From assembly GCA_001189105.1 (NCBI GenBank), contig LFCL01000023.1, positions 5,562 through 45,398 on the forward strand: DNA of 39,837 nucleotides, written 5' to 3'. Every line of letters starts with the position of its first letter. Position 1 is the stretch's first letter. Below are positions 29,688 through 39,531 of the stretch, one piece after another. The notes under the pieces are model-generated. The model saw only the letters and a list, made by a program, of their open reading frames with translations. It ran no database searches and was not told the origin of the DNA. A program made the position numbers and the translations under genes. The DNA is from Parcubacteria bacterium C7867-002 (GTDB taxonomy: Bacteria > Patescibacteriota > Minisyncoccia > Phycocordibacterales > PALSA-1337).

Positions 29688-30449
29688 TCAGGCCACCAAC
29701 CGCACGCGGTAGAAGGCATTTGGTCTTTCCGTCAGGTCCGTAAATGTGATGGGCTTGCCGTTGATTGCGGTAGTCAACTTTGTTACGGTTACCCAATTCA
29801 CCCAATCCTCAGTTCGCTCAAGAGCCAAGGTGTGCAAGAGACCTTCGCCAATAACCACCCCCGGAAAAGAACTGGATCCATCACGAGTAAAGGTGATAGG
29901 AACCTGATCAGGGGTCGATGGTCGTCTGTTCTTACCGTAGGATGAATGGCTCCCTGTTCCAGCAGCCATCATGAGACCGTGCCGATAGAAGAGGTGAGCT
30001 TGGAACTCGGTAAAACTCAGTGCCACCTCAGGCTTTTTGCGACGTATTCTCGTTTCAACATGAGGTTGACCTGCCCTATCGGTCAATGTAGCAAGAATCT
30101 CAACCCCTTCGAGTCTGGGACGCTCTTGATCGTTTAAGCTAACCAAAGAAGATTCCCCATCGCCACAATCACCTTTGTAGTGCATGCAATCGAGTGCTGC
30201 CATCTCATCTTCACCCGGAAAGGCAAAGATGTTTCCGGTGAATTGATTATCTTCACCTTCTTCTTTCGGCTCTGTCTTCCCAAAATGCTTCTTGCAGAAT
30301 GGGATAGCCCAGAGCGCAACACCCGCACCGACGGCCGCAACAACACAACCAGCCGCAATCCAAGGTAAACCCATAACCGAACCTGGCAACATAAGTCCAC
30401 CAGTTCCGAGTGAGAAACCTTTAATGAAGTGGCGACGGGTGATTTTCAT
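29688..30449 (-). CDS. Exported protein with Tat-like signal peptide
   Basis: MKITRRHFIKGFSLGTGGLMLPGSVMG twin-arginine motif; C-terminal ...WVNWVTVTKLTTAINGKPITFTDLTERPNAFYRVRLVA. Start reassigned. Confidence 0.75.
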   Translation of the reverse strand: MKITRRHFIKGFSLGTGGLMLPGSVMGLPWIAAGCVVAAVGAGVALWAIPFCKKHFGKTEPKEEGEDNQFTGNIFAFPGEDEMAALDCMHYKGDCGDGESSLVSLNDQERPRLEGVEILATLTDRAGQPHVETRIRRKKPEVALSFTEFQAHLFYRHGLMMAAGTGSHSSYGKNRRPSTPDQVPITFTRDGSSSFPGVVIGEGLLHTLALERTEDWVNWVTVTKLTTAINGKPITFTDLTERPNAFYRVRLVA

Positions 30450-30697
30450 AGCACCCCCTTTCTGCGCAGCGTCCTCGTTTGAATATCCGAAACGAGACCC
30501 AGCGTACCAAACGCCATCGCCATGGTGAGTGCCGGATAGAGAGGTAGGGACCGAAATGATCCGCCACTCTTCTTTACTTCGTGGGCAAACCACAACCCCG
30601 ATGCAAAACAGAGAATGAGCAGCGTAAGCAGACTCCGTCGATAATGCTTAAACACTACTGGCATTTCCCTGCTAACCTCTTTCAAGTAGTCTTTCAT
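30446..30697 (-). CDS. Small membrane protein translationally coupled to the Tat-like protein
   Basis: Two hydrophobic segments; stop overlaps the next start (ATGA). Start reassigned to MKDYLKEV. Confidence 0.65.
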   Translation of the reverse strand: MKDYLKEVSREMPVVFKHYRRSLLTLLILCFASGLWFAHEVKKSGGSFRSLPLYPALTMAMAFGTLGLVSDIQTRTLRRKGVL

Positions 30698-30872
30698 TAT
30701 ATGTCCTTTCGTGTTTGAAGTTGCCACTATAGCAACCTTTCCATTCCTGGAATTGTGAGACGTTCCACTTTCCTTTTTCAAGGAGCAATAGAGAGTGAGT
30801 GGGAACGTAAATCTAGACCGTATTCTATAGAATTAAACACTATCTGTCAAGTGGATAACAAGGATGTATCTC

Positions 30873-30892
30873 ATAGGGAGCCACCTCCCTAT
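30873..30892. repeat. Inverted repeat (8-bp stem) upstream of tRNA-Ser
   Basis: ATAGGGAG-CCAC-CTCCCTAT. Confidence 0.6.
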
Positions 30893-30949
30893 ACATTGGT
30901 TAAAATCTCTTTTTTATGCCAAAATTGCAGCGTTCAGTTCTGTGTAATT

Positions 30950-31038
30950 GGAGACGTGGTGGAGTGGTCTAACATACCTCTTTGCTAAAGAGGCAGGCCC
31001 TTTAAAAGGCCTCGAGGGTTCGAATCCCTCCGTCTCCG
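30950..31038 (+). tRNA. tRNA-Ser (anticodon GCT)
   Basis: GGAGACGTGGTGGAGTGGTCTAACATACCTCTTTGCTAAAGAGGCAGGCCCTTTAAAAGGCCTCGAGGGTTCGAATCCCTCCGTCTCCG; long variable arm. Confidence 0.96.
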
Positions 31039-31043
31039 CATCT

Positions 31044-31874
31044 ATGCCCCCATCTATTTCCCTTCCCCACTTCAAAAAAACCATTTGGTCCTACTATCGA
31101 AAGAATCGCCGTGACATGCCCTGGAGAACCAAGACGACTTCCTATTACGTCGTAGTGTCAGAAATCATGCTGCAACAGACTCAGGTTACGCGTGTCATGG
31201 ACAAATTCACTTCTTTTATCAAACAGTTCCCTTCGTGGCAGACGTTGGCACAGGCATCAACTCATGACGTATTGAAAGAATGGTCGGGACTCGGATACAA
31301 CCGTCGTGCGTTATATCTCAAGCGTATTGCAGAACAGATTACCGAACATGGAACAAAGAAAGGTATACTCCCTTCGACATACGAGGAACTATGCAAACTT
31401 CCCGGCATTGGTCCAAACACAGCTGGTTCCATACTGGCTTTTGCATTCAATATTCCCTACCCTTTCATAGAGACAAATATCCGCTCAGTCTTTATCCACT
31501 TCTTTTTTGGAAACACCACAGAAAAAATCCATGATCGTGACATTCGTGCTTTAGTAGAAAAAACACTGGATACCCACAACCCTCGCGAATGGTATTACGC
31601 ACTGATGGACTACGGAGTACACCTAAAAAATACTCAGGTCAATCCTTCGCGCAAAAGTGCCCATCATACACGACAAACTCCTTTCAAAGGATCCAATCGC
31701 GAATTACGTTCGCGCATTTTGAAACATATTCTGAAAAAACCCATCAACACACAACAAGTGATCACATCATTTCCCACTGTACCCACTGAACACATCACAA
31801 AGAATCTTATAGCCCTAGAAAAGGAAGGTTTTATTATTCATAAAGAAAAAACAGGTCTTTATCATATTGCATAA
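31044..31874 (+). CDS. mutY: MutY/Nth-family HhH-GPD DNA glycosylase lacking the Fe-S cluster
   Basis: DMPWRTKTTSYYVVVSEIMLQQTQV, LPGIGPNTAGSIL; winged-helix-like C-terminus. Start reassigned to MPPSIS. Confidence 0.88.
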   Translation: MPPSISLPHFKKTIWSYYRKNRRDMPWRTKTTSYYVVVSEIMLQQTQVTRVMDKFTSFIKQFPSWQTLAQASTHDVLKEWSGLGYNRRALYLKRIAEQITEHGTKKGILPSTYEELCKLPGIGPNTAGSILAFAFNIPYPFIETNIRSVFIHFFFGNTTEKIHDRDIRALVEKTLDTHNPREWYYALMDYGVHLKNTQVNPSRKSAHHTRQTPFKGSNRELRSRILKHILKKPINTQQVITSFPTVPTEHITKNLIALEKEGFIIHKEKTGLYHIA

Positions 31875-31935
31875 TTGGAAAGAGGTGGCTAGACTAAGAA
31901 GAGGGATTATTATTTCTCGTAATCAATACACACAT

Positions 31936-32412
31936 ATGAATAAAAATGGCTTTATATTGCTCGGCATTATTATCGTCATTATCATCGGAATTATCTATTT
32001 CACTATGGATACTCCGACTACTCCTGAGCCAATAGAATCAGATACTATTGTTCCAACTGAACCAGTTGCTACCAGCACTCCTATAGTAACAGCGACTTCA
32101 ACAGCTACCTCAACTCCTTCAACTACCGCTTCAACCACAAAGACCTTTACTATTACGTACACTGAAGCAGGTTTTACTCCTGCAAATCTCACCATCACAG
32201 TAGGAGAAACCATCATCTTCAAAAACAATTCAGCTCGTGCGTTCTGGCCTGCATCAAACGACCATCCGAGCCATACTATATATCCTGAATTTGACCCAAA
32301 GAAAACTATCGCCGCAGGTGAATCATGGAGTTTCACTTTCACCAAAGTCGGTAGTTGGAAATATCACGACCATCGCGCAGCCAGCCTTGGGGGAACTATT
32401 ACTGTTCAATAA
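31936..32412 (+). CDS. Membrane-anchored cupredoxin-domain protein
   Basis: N-terminal TM, Thr/Pro/Ser linker, FTPANLTITVGETIIFKNNSARAFWPASNDHPSH...GSWKYHDHRAASLGGTITVQ. Confidence 0.85.
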   Translation: MNKNGFILLGIIIVIIIGIIYFTMDTPTTPEPIESDTIVPTEPVATSTPIVTATSTATSTPSTTASTTKTFTITYTEAGFTPANLTITVGETIIFKNNSARAFWPASNDHPSHTIYPEFDPKKTIAAGESWSFTFTKVGSWKYHDHRAASLGGTITVQ

Positions 32413-32418
32413 CATCAT

Positions 32419-32784
32419 ATGAATTCACGAACCGCCCATCTTCTCTTACGTGTCGGTATCGCATTTGGATTTATCTATGCAGGTATCTCCGGGTTCATCA
32501 GTCCCGATAATTGGATCGGCTACTTCCCTCCGTTCATGCAAGACCTCTTACCTAACCATGGAGTCCTGCTCATCTGGGGAGTCACCGAAGTGATCCTTGG
32601 CACATGGATTCTCTCCGGCTGGAAAATCTTCTGGCCAGCACTGCTCGGTGGGCTTTCCATGATCGGAGTTATTGCCTTCAACTTTTCACTGATGGATATA
32701 TTGTTCCGAGACGTCACGATCATGTTAGCATCACTCTCGTTGGCCATAAGCGCACGAGAACCAAAAGAGATACCACGAGCGTAA
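32419..32784 (+). CDS. DoxX-like small membrane protein
   Basis: 121 aa, four hydrophobic segments, LLRVGIAFGFIYAGISGFISPDNWIGYFP. Confidence 0.7.
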   Translation: MNSRTAHLLLRVGIAFGFIYAGISGFISPDNWIGYFPPFMQDLLPNHGVLLIWGVTEVILGTWILSGWKIFWPALLGGLSMIGVIAFNFSLMDILFRDVTIMLASLSLAISAREPKEIPRA

Positions 32785-32788
32785 AAAT

Positions 32789-35083
32789 ATGTCCCTTACT
32801 CTTGCCACCTTAGTTACTGACCAATTTCGCCTGACACCTCCACAACGAGATGCTCTCAAACGTCTCAATATCAAAACCATAGAAGATTTACTGTATCACT
32901 TCCCCAGTCGCTACGGAGACACTGCCGAAGCACGGACCATTGAGTCCTTACAGAAAGGCGATACGACGGTCATTTTTGGAAAAATAAGCGGACTGAAAAC
33001 AAGTAAGGGGTTTCACTCAAAAATCGCTATGGCCGAGGGATACGTCGAAGATGAAACCGGTCGCATCCAATGCGTCTGGTTCAATCAACCCTATGTGGCC
33101 AAAATGTTTTCCGATGGCATGCTTGTACGCATCGAAGGAAAAGTTTCCGCTCGACAAAGGAAAAAATTGGGTGCACCACTCCCGAGTCCAACCTTGGAGA
33201 ATCCTGTTGCGGAAGAAGTTGCCGAAGATACACGAGATGCAAAATTGTATTTCTCAAATCCGAAAATAGAAACCGTCAACAGACTTCCTATTGGCGTCGG
33301 TGATTCACTTTTTGGATCCAAGGAAGAGGAACATACTTTGTATCCTGTGTATCCCGAATCACGCGGTATCAGTTCGGCCTGGATATATCACACTATCCAA
33401 AAATTATTCAAACAAGGACTACTCGATGAATTGGTCGAACCGATCCCCGAAGATATCCTAACCAAATACCATCTACCCGGACTCAAAACCGCACTCATTT
33501 GGATTCACGCTCCGAAGAAACGTGAAGATGCCCTATCTGCCCGCAAACGTTTTTCATTTGAAGAAATTTTCACTATTCAACTCGGCAAACAACAGGCGCG
33601 ACGTGAATACGAAAAATACCCGACATTCAAAATCGAAACGAGCGATGCTCATGTGCACGAATTCATTCGCCGCTTTCCTTTCAAGGCAACATCGGCACAG
33701 GTCCGTGCCGTCGAAACTATTCTCGCGGATATGCGCGGCAATCGAGCCATGTCACGCCTCCTCGAGGGAGATGTGGGTTCAGGCAAGACAGCTGTTGCCG
33801 CAGCCACAGCATATTCCGTCATGACTACGCGGCCCACCATCGTTGATACCGACGGCAAACCAGTTCCTGGTTCAGACGGCCGACGTATCGGCAATCTGCA
33901 AATCGCCTACATGTGTCCGACTGAAATATTGGCCACGCAACATTTCGAATCCTTCATTCAATTCTTTTCATATATGCCGGTGCAAATCGGTTTGATCACT
34001 GGTTCAGGTTGCCGCAAGTTCCCTTCAAAAATCAATCCAAAAGGATGGACAGACATATCTCGATCCCAATTATTAACCTGGGTTAAGAGTGGAGAAATCG
34101 CCGTACTCATTGGCACTCATGCACTCATTCAAAAATCAGTGACGTTCAAAAATTTAGCCTATGCCATCATCGATGAACAACACCGTTTTGGAACCACTCA
34201 ACGGGGAGCATTGGTCCGTAAAAATGGTCTAGGTGGACACACTGCCCCTCATCTTCTGTCTATGACTGCCACCCCTATCCCTCGCACCCTTGCGCTCACT
34301 ATGTACGGTGATCTCGACCTCACCCTGCTTGATGAAATTCCGGCTGGTAGAAAACCGATTATTACCGAACTCGTTCTTCCTGACGGGCGCGCTCAGGTAT
34401 ATGAAAAGCTCAGGTCAGAATTACACACTGGCCGACAAGTGTATATCATCTGCCCCCGTATCGATGAACCTGACCCAGACAAGGAAGCGGCCTTGATCGC
34501 GAAATCAGTTAAAGAGGAGGCCAAGCGTCTCAAACGGTCAGTCTTCCCTGAATATGAGATCGGGATTCTACATAGCAAAATGAAACCTGCGGAAAAAGAT
34601 GCCATCATGGCACAATTCAAAGCAGGAAAAATACACATTCTCTGTGCCACCTCCGTAGTGGAAGTAGGCGTCAATGTCCCGAATGCAACGTCAATCATCA
34701 TCGAGGGTGCGGAACGTTTTGGCCTATCTCAACTTCACCAATTACGCGGCCGCGTCATGCGGAGTACACATCAAGCATATTGTTATGTATTTACTGAAAG
34801 TACCTCAGGAAAATCGATTGACCGCCTCAGGGCACTTCAAAATGCAAAGAACGGGTTTGAACTAGCCGAACTAGATCTTGCTGCACGTGGCGCTGGTGAA
34901 CTTTCTGGAGCAAAACAGTGGGGTGTTTCCGATGTAGCTATGGAAGCCCTCCAAAATCTCAAAATGGTCGAAGCTGCACGTACCGAAGCTGCACGTATCA
35001 TCAGTACAGATCCGAGTCTTACTTCGTATCCAGAACTCAAGAAGGAAGTAGAGTTGCGCGCAACAAAACTACATTTTGAGTGA
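32789..35083 (+). CDS. recG: ATP-dependent DNA helicase RecG
   Basis: Wedge domain N-terminus, LLEGDVGSGKTAVAA, IDEQHRFGTTQRGAL, MTATPIPRTLALTMYGDLDLTLLDEIPAGRKPI. Confidence 0.97.
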   Translation: MSLTLATLVTDQFRLTPPQRDALKRLNIKTIEDLLYHFPSRYGDTAEARTIESLQKGDTTVIFGKISGLKTSKGFHSKIAMAEGYVEDETGRIQCVWFNQPYVAKMFSDGMLVRIEGKVSARQRKKLGAPLPSPTLENPVAEEVAEDTRDAKLYFSNPKIETVNRLPIGVGDSLFGSKEEEHTLYPVYPESRGISSAWIYHTIQKLFKQGLLDELVEPIPEDILTKYHLPGLKTALIWIHAPKKREDALSARKRFSFEEIFTIQLGKQQARREYEKYPTFKIETSDAHVHEFIRRFPFKATSAQVRAVETILADMRGNRAMSRLLEGDVGSGKTAVAAATAYSVMTTRPTIVDTDGKPVPGSDGRRIGNLQIAYMCPTEILATQHFESFIQFFSYMPVQIGLITGSGCRKFPSKINPKGWTDISRSQLLTWVKSGEIAVLIGTHALIQKSVTFKNLAYAIIDEQHRFGTTQRGALVRKNGLGGHTAPHLLSMTATPIPRTLALTMYGDLDLTLLDEIPAGRKPIITELVLPDGRAQVYEKLRSELHTGRQVYIICPRIDEPDPDKEAALIAKSVKEEAKRLKRSVFPEYEIGILHSKMKPAEKDAIMAQFKAGKIHILCATSVVEVGVNVPNATSIIIEGAERFGLSQLHQLRGRVMRSTHQAYCYVFTESTSGKSIDRLRALQNAKNGFELAELDLAARGAGELSGAKQWGVSDVAMEALQNLKMVEAARTEAARIISTDPSLTSYPELKKEVELRATKLHFE

Positions 35084-35143
35084 GCATTGTATCAATTGTC
35101 ACTTTGTCATATGATGTCTCTACATCAGATCCAATCTGTACAT

Positions 35144-35217
35144 CCGCCCTTAGCTCAGTTGGTTAGAGCACAGAGCTTATACCTCTGGGGTCCTTGGTTC
35201 GAATCCAAGAGGGCGGA
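35144..35217 (+). tRNA. tRNA-Ile (anticodon TAT)
   Basis: CCGCCCTTAGCTCAGTTGGTTAGAGCACAGAGCTTATACCTCTGGGGTCCTTGGTTCGAATCCAAGAGGGCGG plus A73; loop CTTATAC. Confidence 0.92.
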
Positions 35218-35281
35218 CACGTATTTGCAACATCACTCTGGGGTCATGTGGCCAAGGATACAGTTATCAACTTACTCTTCC

Positions 35282-37201
35282 TTACGCATGCAGCGTTTCA
35301 ACCTCTGGTTGACCACTTTTTTGCTTCATCGAAATTCCCTGCGCCACCAGAATCTTTTCGTACTCTTCACGTTCGATAGTCTCCACTTCGATCAAACGCT
35401 TGGCGATCATTTCAAAAACTTTTTTATGATCAGTGAGAACTTTCTCAGCCTGACTACGTGCCTCGGTCATGATACGAGTAATTTCAGAATCAATCTCTGC
35501 CGCCACTCTTTCCGAATAATCACGGTCATTCACCCCTGAACCAAACATCACACGACCACTGGCAGCCTGAAGGGCAACTGGACCGATCTTTTCTGACATA
35601 CCATATCGAGTCACCATGTCGCGAGCCAATGCAGTTGAAACCTGCAGATCATTTGAGGCACCGGTAGTCAGATCGCCAAACATCATTTGTTCTGCCACAT
35701 ATCCACCGAGTGATACCGCAATATCATCCAAAAATTCCTTACGGGATTGCAACTTGCGATCCTCAAGAGGAAGCTTGAGCGTATACCCTGCAGCACGACC
35801 ACGAGAAATAATCGATATCTTGTGAACAGGATCGGCGTACGGAAGCACCGAGGAGACAATCGCATGACCAGCTTCATGATAGGCAGTGATTTCTTTTTCT
35901 TTGACTGACAAAATATGACTGCGACGTTCTGGACCGAGCATCACCTTTTCGATAGAACGAATGAGATCAAACTGACCGATAGTTGTACGATCTTCGCGTG
36001 CCGCAAGGATGGCCGCTTCATTCATCAGTGATGCGAGATCTGCTCCGGAGAATCCTGGAGTACGCTCGGCAATCACAGACACATTCACATCATCGGCCAA
36101 CTGCTTCTTCACGGAATGCACCTTAAGAATCGCTTCACGATCGCCACGATCTGGCAGGTCGATGACCACTCGACGGTCAAAACGACCCGGACGCAACAGG
36201 GCTGAATCCAATACATCCGGACGATTGGTTGCTGCCATGACAATCACTTTTTCATTGGGCTCAAAACCATCCATCTCCACCAAGATCTGGTTCAGTGTCT
36301 GTTCACGCTCATCGTTCCCACCACCCATACCCGAGCCACGCGCACGACCAACCGCATCGATCTCATCAACGAATACAATCGCCGGTGCAGCTTCTTTTGC
36401 CATTTTAAATAAATCACGGACACGTGATGCTCCCACACCAACAAACATCTCAACAAATTCAGAACCGGAAATAGCAAAAAATGCGACGTTGGCTTCACCG
36501 GCAACGGCACGCGCAAGCAATGTCTTCCCTGTTCCCGGTGCACCCATCAGCAGTACGCCCTTTGGAATCTCTGCGCCAATCTCTATAAACTTTTTTGGAT
36601 TACGGAGAAAATCAACAATCTCTAGAAGTTCCTGTTTGGCTTCTTTGGCACCTGCCACATCCTTGAAGGTGACTTTCTGCTTCTGATCGTTCGGCATGGT
36701 AATACGCGCTTTTGATTGGCCAAATGAAAGAGCTTGCACACCCGCACCTTTGACCTGACGAGAAAGAATCCAAATAAAGAATGCTATGAAAATAAGTGGG
36801 GCCAAAAAAGGTCCGAGTTGCACCAACCAGTACCCGAAACCACTTGGCTCTTTGACTACAATCGTCGTAGATGCCAGTTGGGTTTGTGATACGCCAAAAC
36901 GAACCAATGTTTCGGTCAGTGACGCGTCGACTTCTTTGTTTGTCTTGGTTATTGAGCCATCGATGTACGCAGCACTGATTTCATCACCCTGAAGCGTCAA
37001 TGAAGTAATGTTCCCTTTTTGAATATCAGACGCCAATACAGACAACGATATAGACTTCTTATCAGCTGGCACCTCGGCAAACTGACTGTAAATTCCGGTA
37101 ATCAGAAGAAAGACTAAAATCACAATAGCCATGACATTCAAAAAATTCATCCGTGGCGGTAATACTCGGAGGAGACCTTTGTTGTGCTGATGAGGATTCA
37201 T
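35282..37201 (-). CDS. ftsH: ATP-dependent zinc metalloprotease FtsH
   Basis: AAA+ [11 protein letters not shown] region, AYHEAGHAI zinc site. Start reassigned to MNPHQHNKG. Confidence 0.97.
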   Translation of the reverse strand: MNPHQHNKGLLRVLPPRMNFLNVMAIVILVFLLITGIYSQFAEVPADKKSISLSVLASDIQKGNITSLTLQGDEISAAYIDGSITKTNKEVDASLTETLVRFGVSQTQLASTTIVVKEPSGFGYWLVQLGPFLAPLIFIAFFIWILSRQVKGAGVQALSFGQSKARITMPNDQKQKVTFKDVAGAKEAKQELLEIVDFLRNPKKFIEIGAEIPKGVLLMGAPGTGKTLLARAVAGEANVAFFAISGSEFVEMFVGVGASRVRDLFKMAKEAAPAIVFVDEIDAVGRARGSGMGGGNDEREQTLNQILVEMDGFEPNEKVIVMAATNRPDVLDSALLRPGRFDRRVVIDLPDRGDREAILKVHSVKKQLADDVNVSVIAERTPGFSGADLASLMNEAAILAAREDRTTIGQFDLIRSIEKVMLGPERRSHILSVKEKEITAYHEAGHAIVSSVLPYADPVHKISIISRGRAAGYTLKLPLEDRKLQSRKEFLDDIAVSLGGYVAEQMMFGDLTTGASNDLQVSTALARDMVTRYGMSEKIGPVALQAASGRVMFGSGVNDRDYSERVAAEIDSEITRIMTEARSQAEKVLTDHKKVFEMIAKRLIEVETIEREEYEKILVAQGISMKQKSGQPEVETLHA

Positions 37202-37248
37202 ACGGTGATTATACAGAAAAGTGACAGAAAGAAAAGAATTATAAGAAA

Positions 37249-37269
37249 AAGGCACCACCGAGGTGCCTT
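37249..37269 (-). terminator. Rho-independent terminator
   Basis: Minus strand AAGGCACC-TCGGT-GGTGCCTT followed by TTT. Confidence 0.8.
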
Positions 37270-37288
37270 GTGAAAAACGCTTTGTTTT

Positions 37289-37768
37289 TTACTGACTAGG
37301 TATCCGACCAACTGGTTTTTTTGGAAACGAATTCATCAGAATGGGAGCCTGTGCCTTGGACCTATCCAAGTGTTTCCCAAGATTACGCGGAGGTGGATTC
37401 AGGTTGGCACGTATTATCGAAGCCCTGTGCAAATGACGACTGACCAGGATGTGCGCTCTGCGCATTGATTCGCCGAAGCCGCGAAACTGCCACGGATACA
37501 ATACTCTTCTCCAGATCAACTCGAAGTCACTGAAGCGCTTGTCTTCACTCTTGATCTCAACAAAATCATTACAGCCGAAGCAGTGACGAAAAGTGATTGA
37601 AGCGCGCTTACCGGACGACGGATCTTCCTCAGAGATCTTATGAGACCTCCAGTACCCCCACGATCCACACGGACATTTCCGAGCTTGCCATTTCGTGAGG
37701 CGGTAGATGATTGTACATGCCAGGACAACCCCAATAAGTGCACATACGTCCTCTGTGTTCCATGCCAT
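37289..37768 (-). CDS. Hypothetical membrane protein with Cys pairs
   Basis: N-terminal TM, CPCGSWGYWRSH...CFGCNDF; own downstream terminator. Confidence 0.65.
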   Translation of the reverse strand: MAWNTEDVCALIGVVLACTIIYRLTKWQARKCPCGSWGYWRSHKISEEDPSSGKRASITFRHCFGCNDFVEIKSEDKRFSDFELIWRRVLYPWQFRGFGESMRRAHILVSRHLHRASIIRANLNPPPRNLGKHLDRSKAQAPILMNSFPKKPVGRIPSQ

Positions 37769-37858
37769 AATGTACCTTTCTTGTTATGCGTGAATTGTTA
37801 TTCCGAAGACAAAAATGTCTGAAATTAATCTACCATGCATGTGCGTATGGTGTCAAAT

Positions 37859-39427
37859 CTATCGAACAAGAGGTATCTTGAATATAAACGTACTTCCCTT
37901 ACCTGCACCTTCGGACTCCGCCTGAAGATCACCACCATGACGCTGCAAAATATCGCGAGACAAATAGAGACCTATCCCCAAACCTTCAGTATGCGTAGCC
38001 ATTGCATTTGATCCTCTGAAGAATTTCGAGAAGAGTCGACGACGATCTATTTCCGTAATACCGATACCTGAGTCTTTTATGGAAATAAATGCAAAACCAT
38101 TTTTCTGCTGTGCAGTAATCTTGATTACACCTTTCTCTGGAGAATACGTGATGGCATTGTCGATGACCATTTGAAAAGCGAAAAATATTTTCTTTCGGTC
38201 GATATGTACCAATGGAAAATCCTGAGGAATGGTGTTTTCAATGACGAGCCCCTTCTCTGCGATACGGCTGGCAGCAGAGGTCACCGCATCACCAACCACA
38301 TCCCGTACCTGTTCGGACATATAGGTATACATGAACTGACTATCATCGGCACTCGAAAGACCTATCAATGACTCTGTCAGTTCTGACAAACGAATATGGG
38401 CGTTTGCGATAGCATCCACTGCCTTTACTCCCTCCTCCGGAGAATGGTTGGCTGTACGCAATGTATCCAAAGACCAGCGGATATACGTAAGAGGTGTACG
38501 AAACTTGTGAGTGACAACGTCGACAAATTGGTACTTGAGCAAATTTACTTCGCGCACTTTGTGCCAAACCAATATACCCACAATCACCGCGATGACCGCA
38601 GAAATCAATGGGAGTACCCATTCAGGAAAGTTAGGATAGAAAAGGTGTACCTGGGTATTGGCATAGCCGGTAAACAAGATCAGGAGCGTGACGCCGGCAA
38701 TACTCAACCCGTATCCGAAAGCGCGCTTAGCCAAGAAATTCATATCGATCGTATCATATTTGAGGATCGCATACGCCATAGGAATCGTGTAAAGACCCAT
38801 AAAGGCGGCGGGCATCGGATCGACCGGAATATCGTACAAAAGAAACTCGGGCACAAGTGCGACGAGGTAGCCATAGATGAAACCTACAATGAAATATTTC
38901 AACCGGTTACGAGTCACATAATCTGCTTTGTGATATGCAATTCCCAAATGCGCGAACAGGTATAGAGTGACAGCAAAGAAGAAAATATCCTGCAAGGCAT
39001 ACAATGGTCCGGGCACAAGGAAATTAGGAAGATACAAACGACTTACCGACAGAAGCATGAAGGAATCTGGAAATGCAATAAAATATGCCACCAGTGCCGT
39101 TGCGATCGCATACATATATTTCAGGACTTTCTCCTGCCCCTTTAATCGTCCCGTAATGATCAAGATAAGATGTGCACTGAGGATCGCCAGGTACAGCGTC
39201 GTCATATTGAACATAAATGCCAGACGTGAATGTTCTGGATTGTGGAGGTTGATACCCAAAGCGTAGGACACAATCCATGCACAAATAGCTATACTAAACA
39301 AAAAGAACACAATATTTGGTGAAGATCCTTCTTTTGGACGACGAATGAAAACAAGGACACCGAGACTAAAACACGTAACGAGAGAGAATATGAAACCGAT
39401 ATTGGTAATCACGAGTTGAATAGGCAT
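37859..39427 (-). CDS. Membrane-bound sensor histidine kinase
   Basis: Multiple N-terminal TM helices, H-box DVVTHKFRTPLTYI, N-box VIDNAITYSPEKG, G-boxes DSGIGI and GLGIGLYLSRDIL. Confidence 0.94.
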   Translation of the reverse strand: MPIQLVITNIGFIFSLVTCFSLGVLVFIRRPKEGSSPNIVFFLFSIAICAWIVSYALGINLHNPEHSRLAFMFNMTTLYLAILSAHLILIITGRLKGQEKVLKYMYAIATALVAYFIAFPDSFMLLSVSRLYLPNFLVPGPLYALQDIFFFAVTLYLFAHLGIAYHKADYVTRNRLKYFIVGFIYGYLVALVPEFLLYDIPVDPMPAAFMGLYTIPMAYAILKYDTIDMNFLAKRAFGYGLSIAGVTLLILFTGYANTQVHLFYPNFPEWVLPLISAVIAVIVGILVWHKVREVNLLKYQFVDVVTHKFRTPLTYIRWSLDTLRTANHSPEEGVKAVDAIANAHIRLSELTESLIGLSSADDSQFMYTYMSEQVRDVVGDAVTSAASRIAEKGLVIENTIPQDFPLVHIDRKKIFFAFQMVIDNAITYSPEKGVIKITAQQKNGFAFISIKDSGIGITEIDRRRLFSKFFRGSNAMATHTEGLGIGLYLSRDILQRHGGDLQAESEGAGKGSTFIFKIPLVR

Positions 39428-39531
39428 GTGGGTACCTACAATTATATAGCATTGGAGTGAGTTGTATATGTAGAGTGTGCATAGGATGTATACTCAATGT
39501 TCAAATTCAGAAATTACGGTATACTGATCCC

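Noticed and set aside
32789-35083. RecG insertions after Walker A as evidence of a new helicase type
   Set aside because: All RecG hallmarks are intact and insertions of this size are plausible lineage-specific loops; not strong enough alone.
36009-36686. 225-aa plus-strand ORF
   Set aside because: Entirely antisense to the conserved AAA+ domain of ftsH; Ser/Pro/Arg-rich composition fits an antisense shadow frame.
38396-38965. 189-aa plus-strand ORF
   Set aside because: Antisense to the histidine kinase; no recognisable motif.
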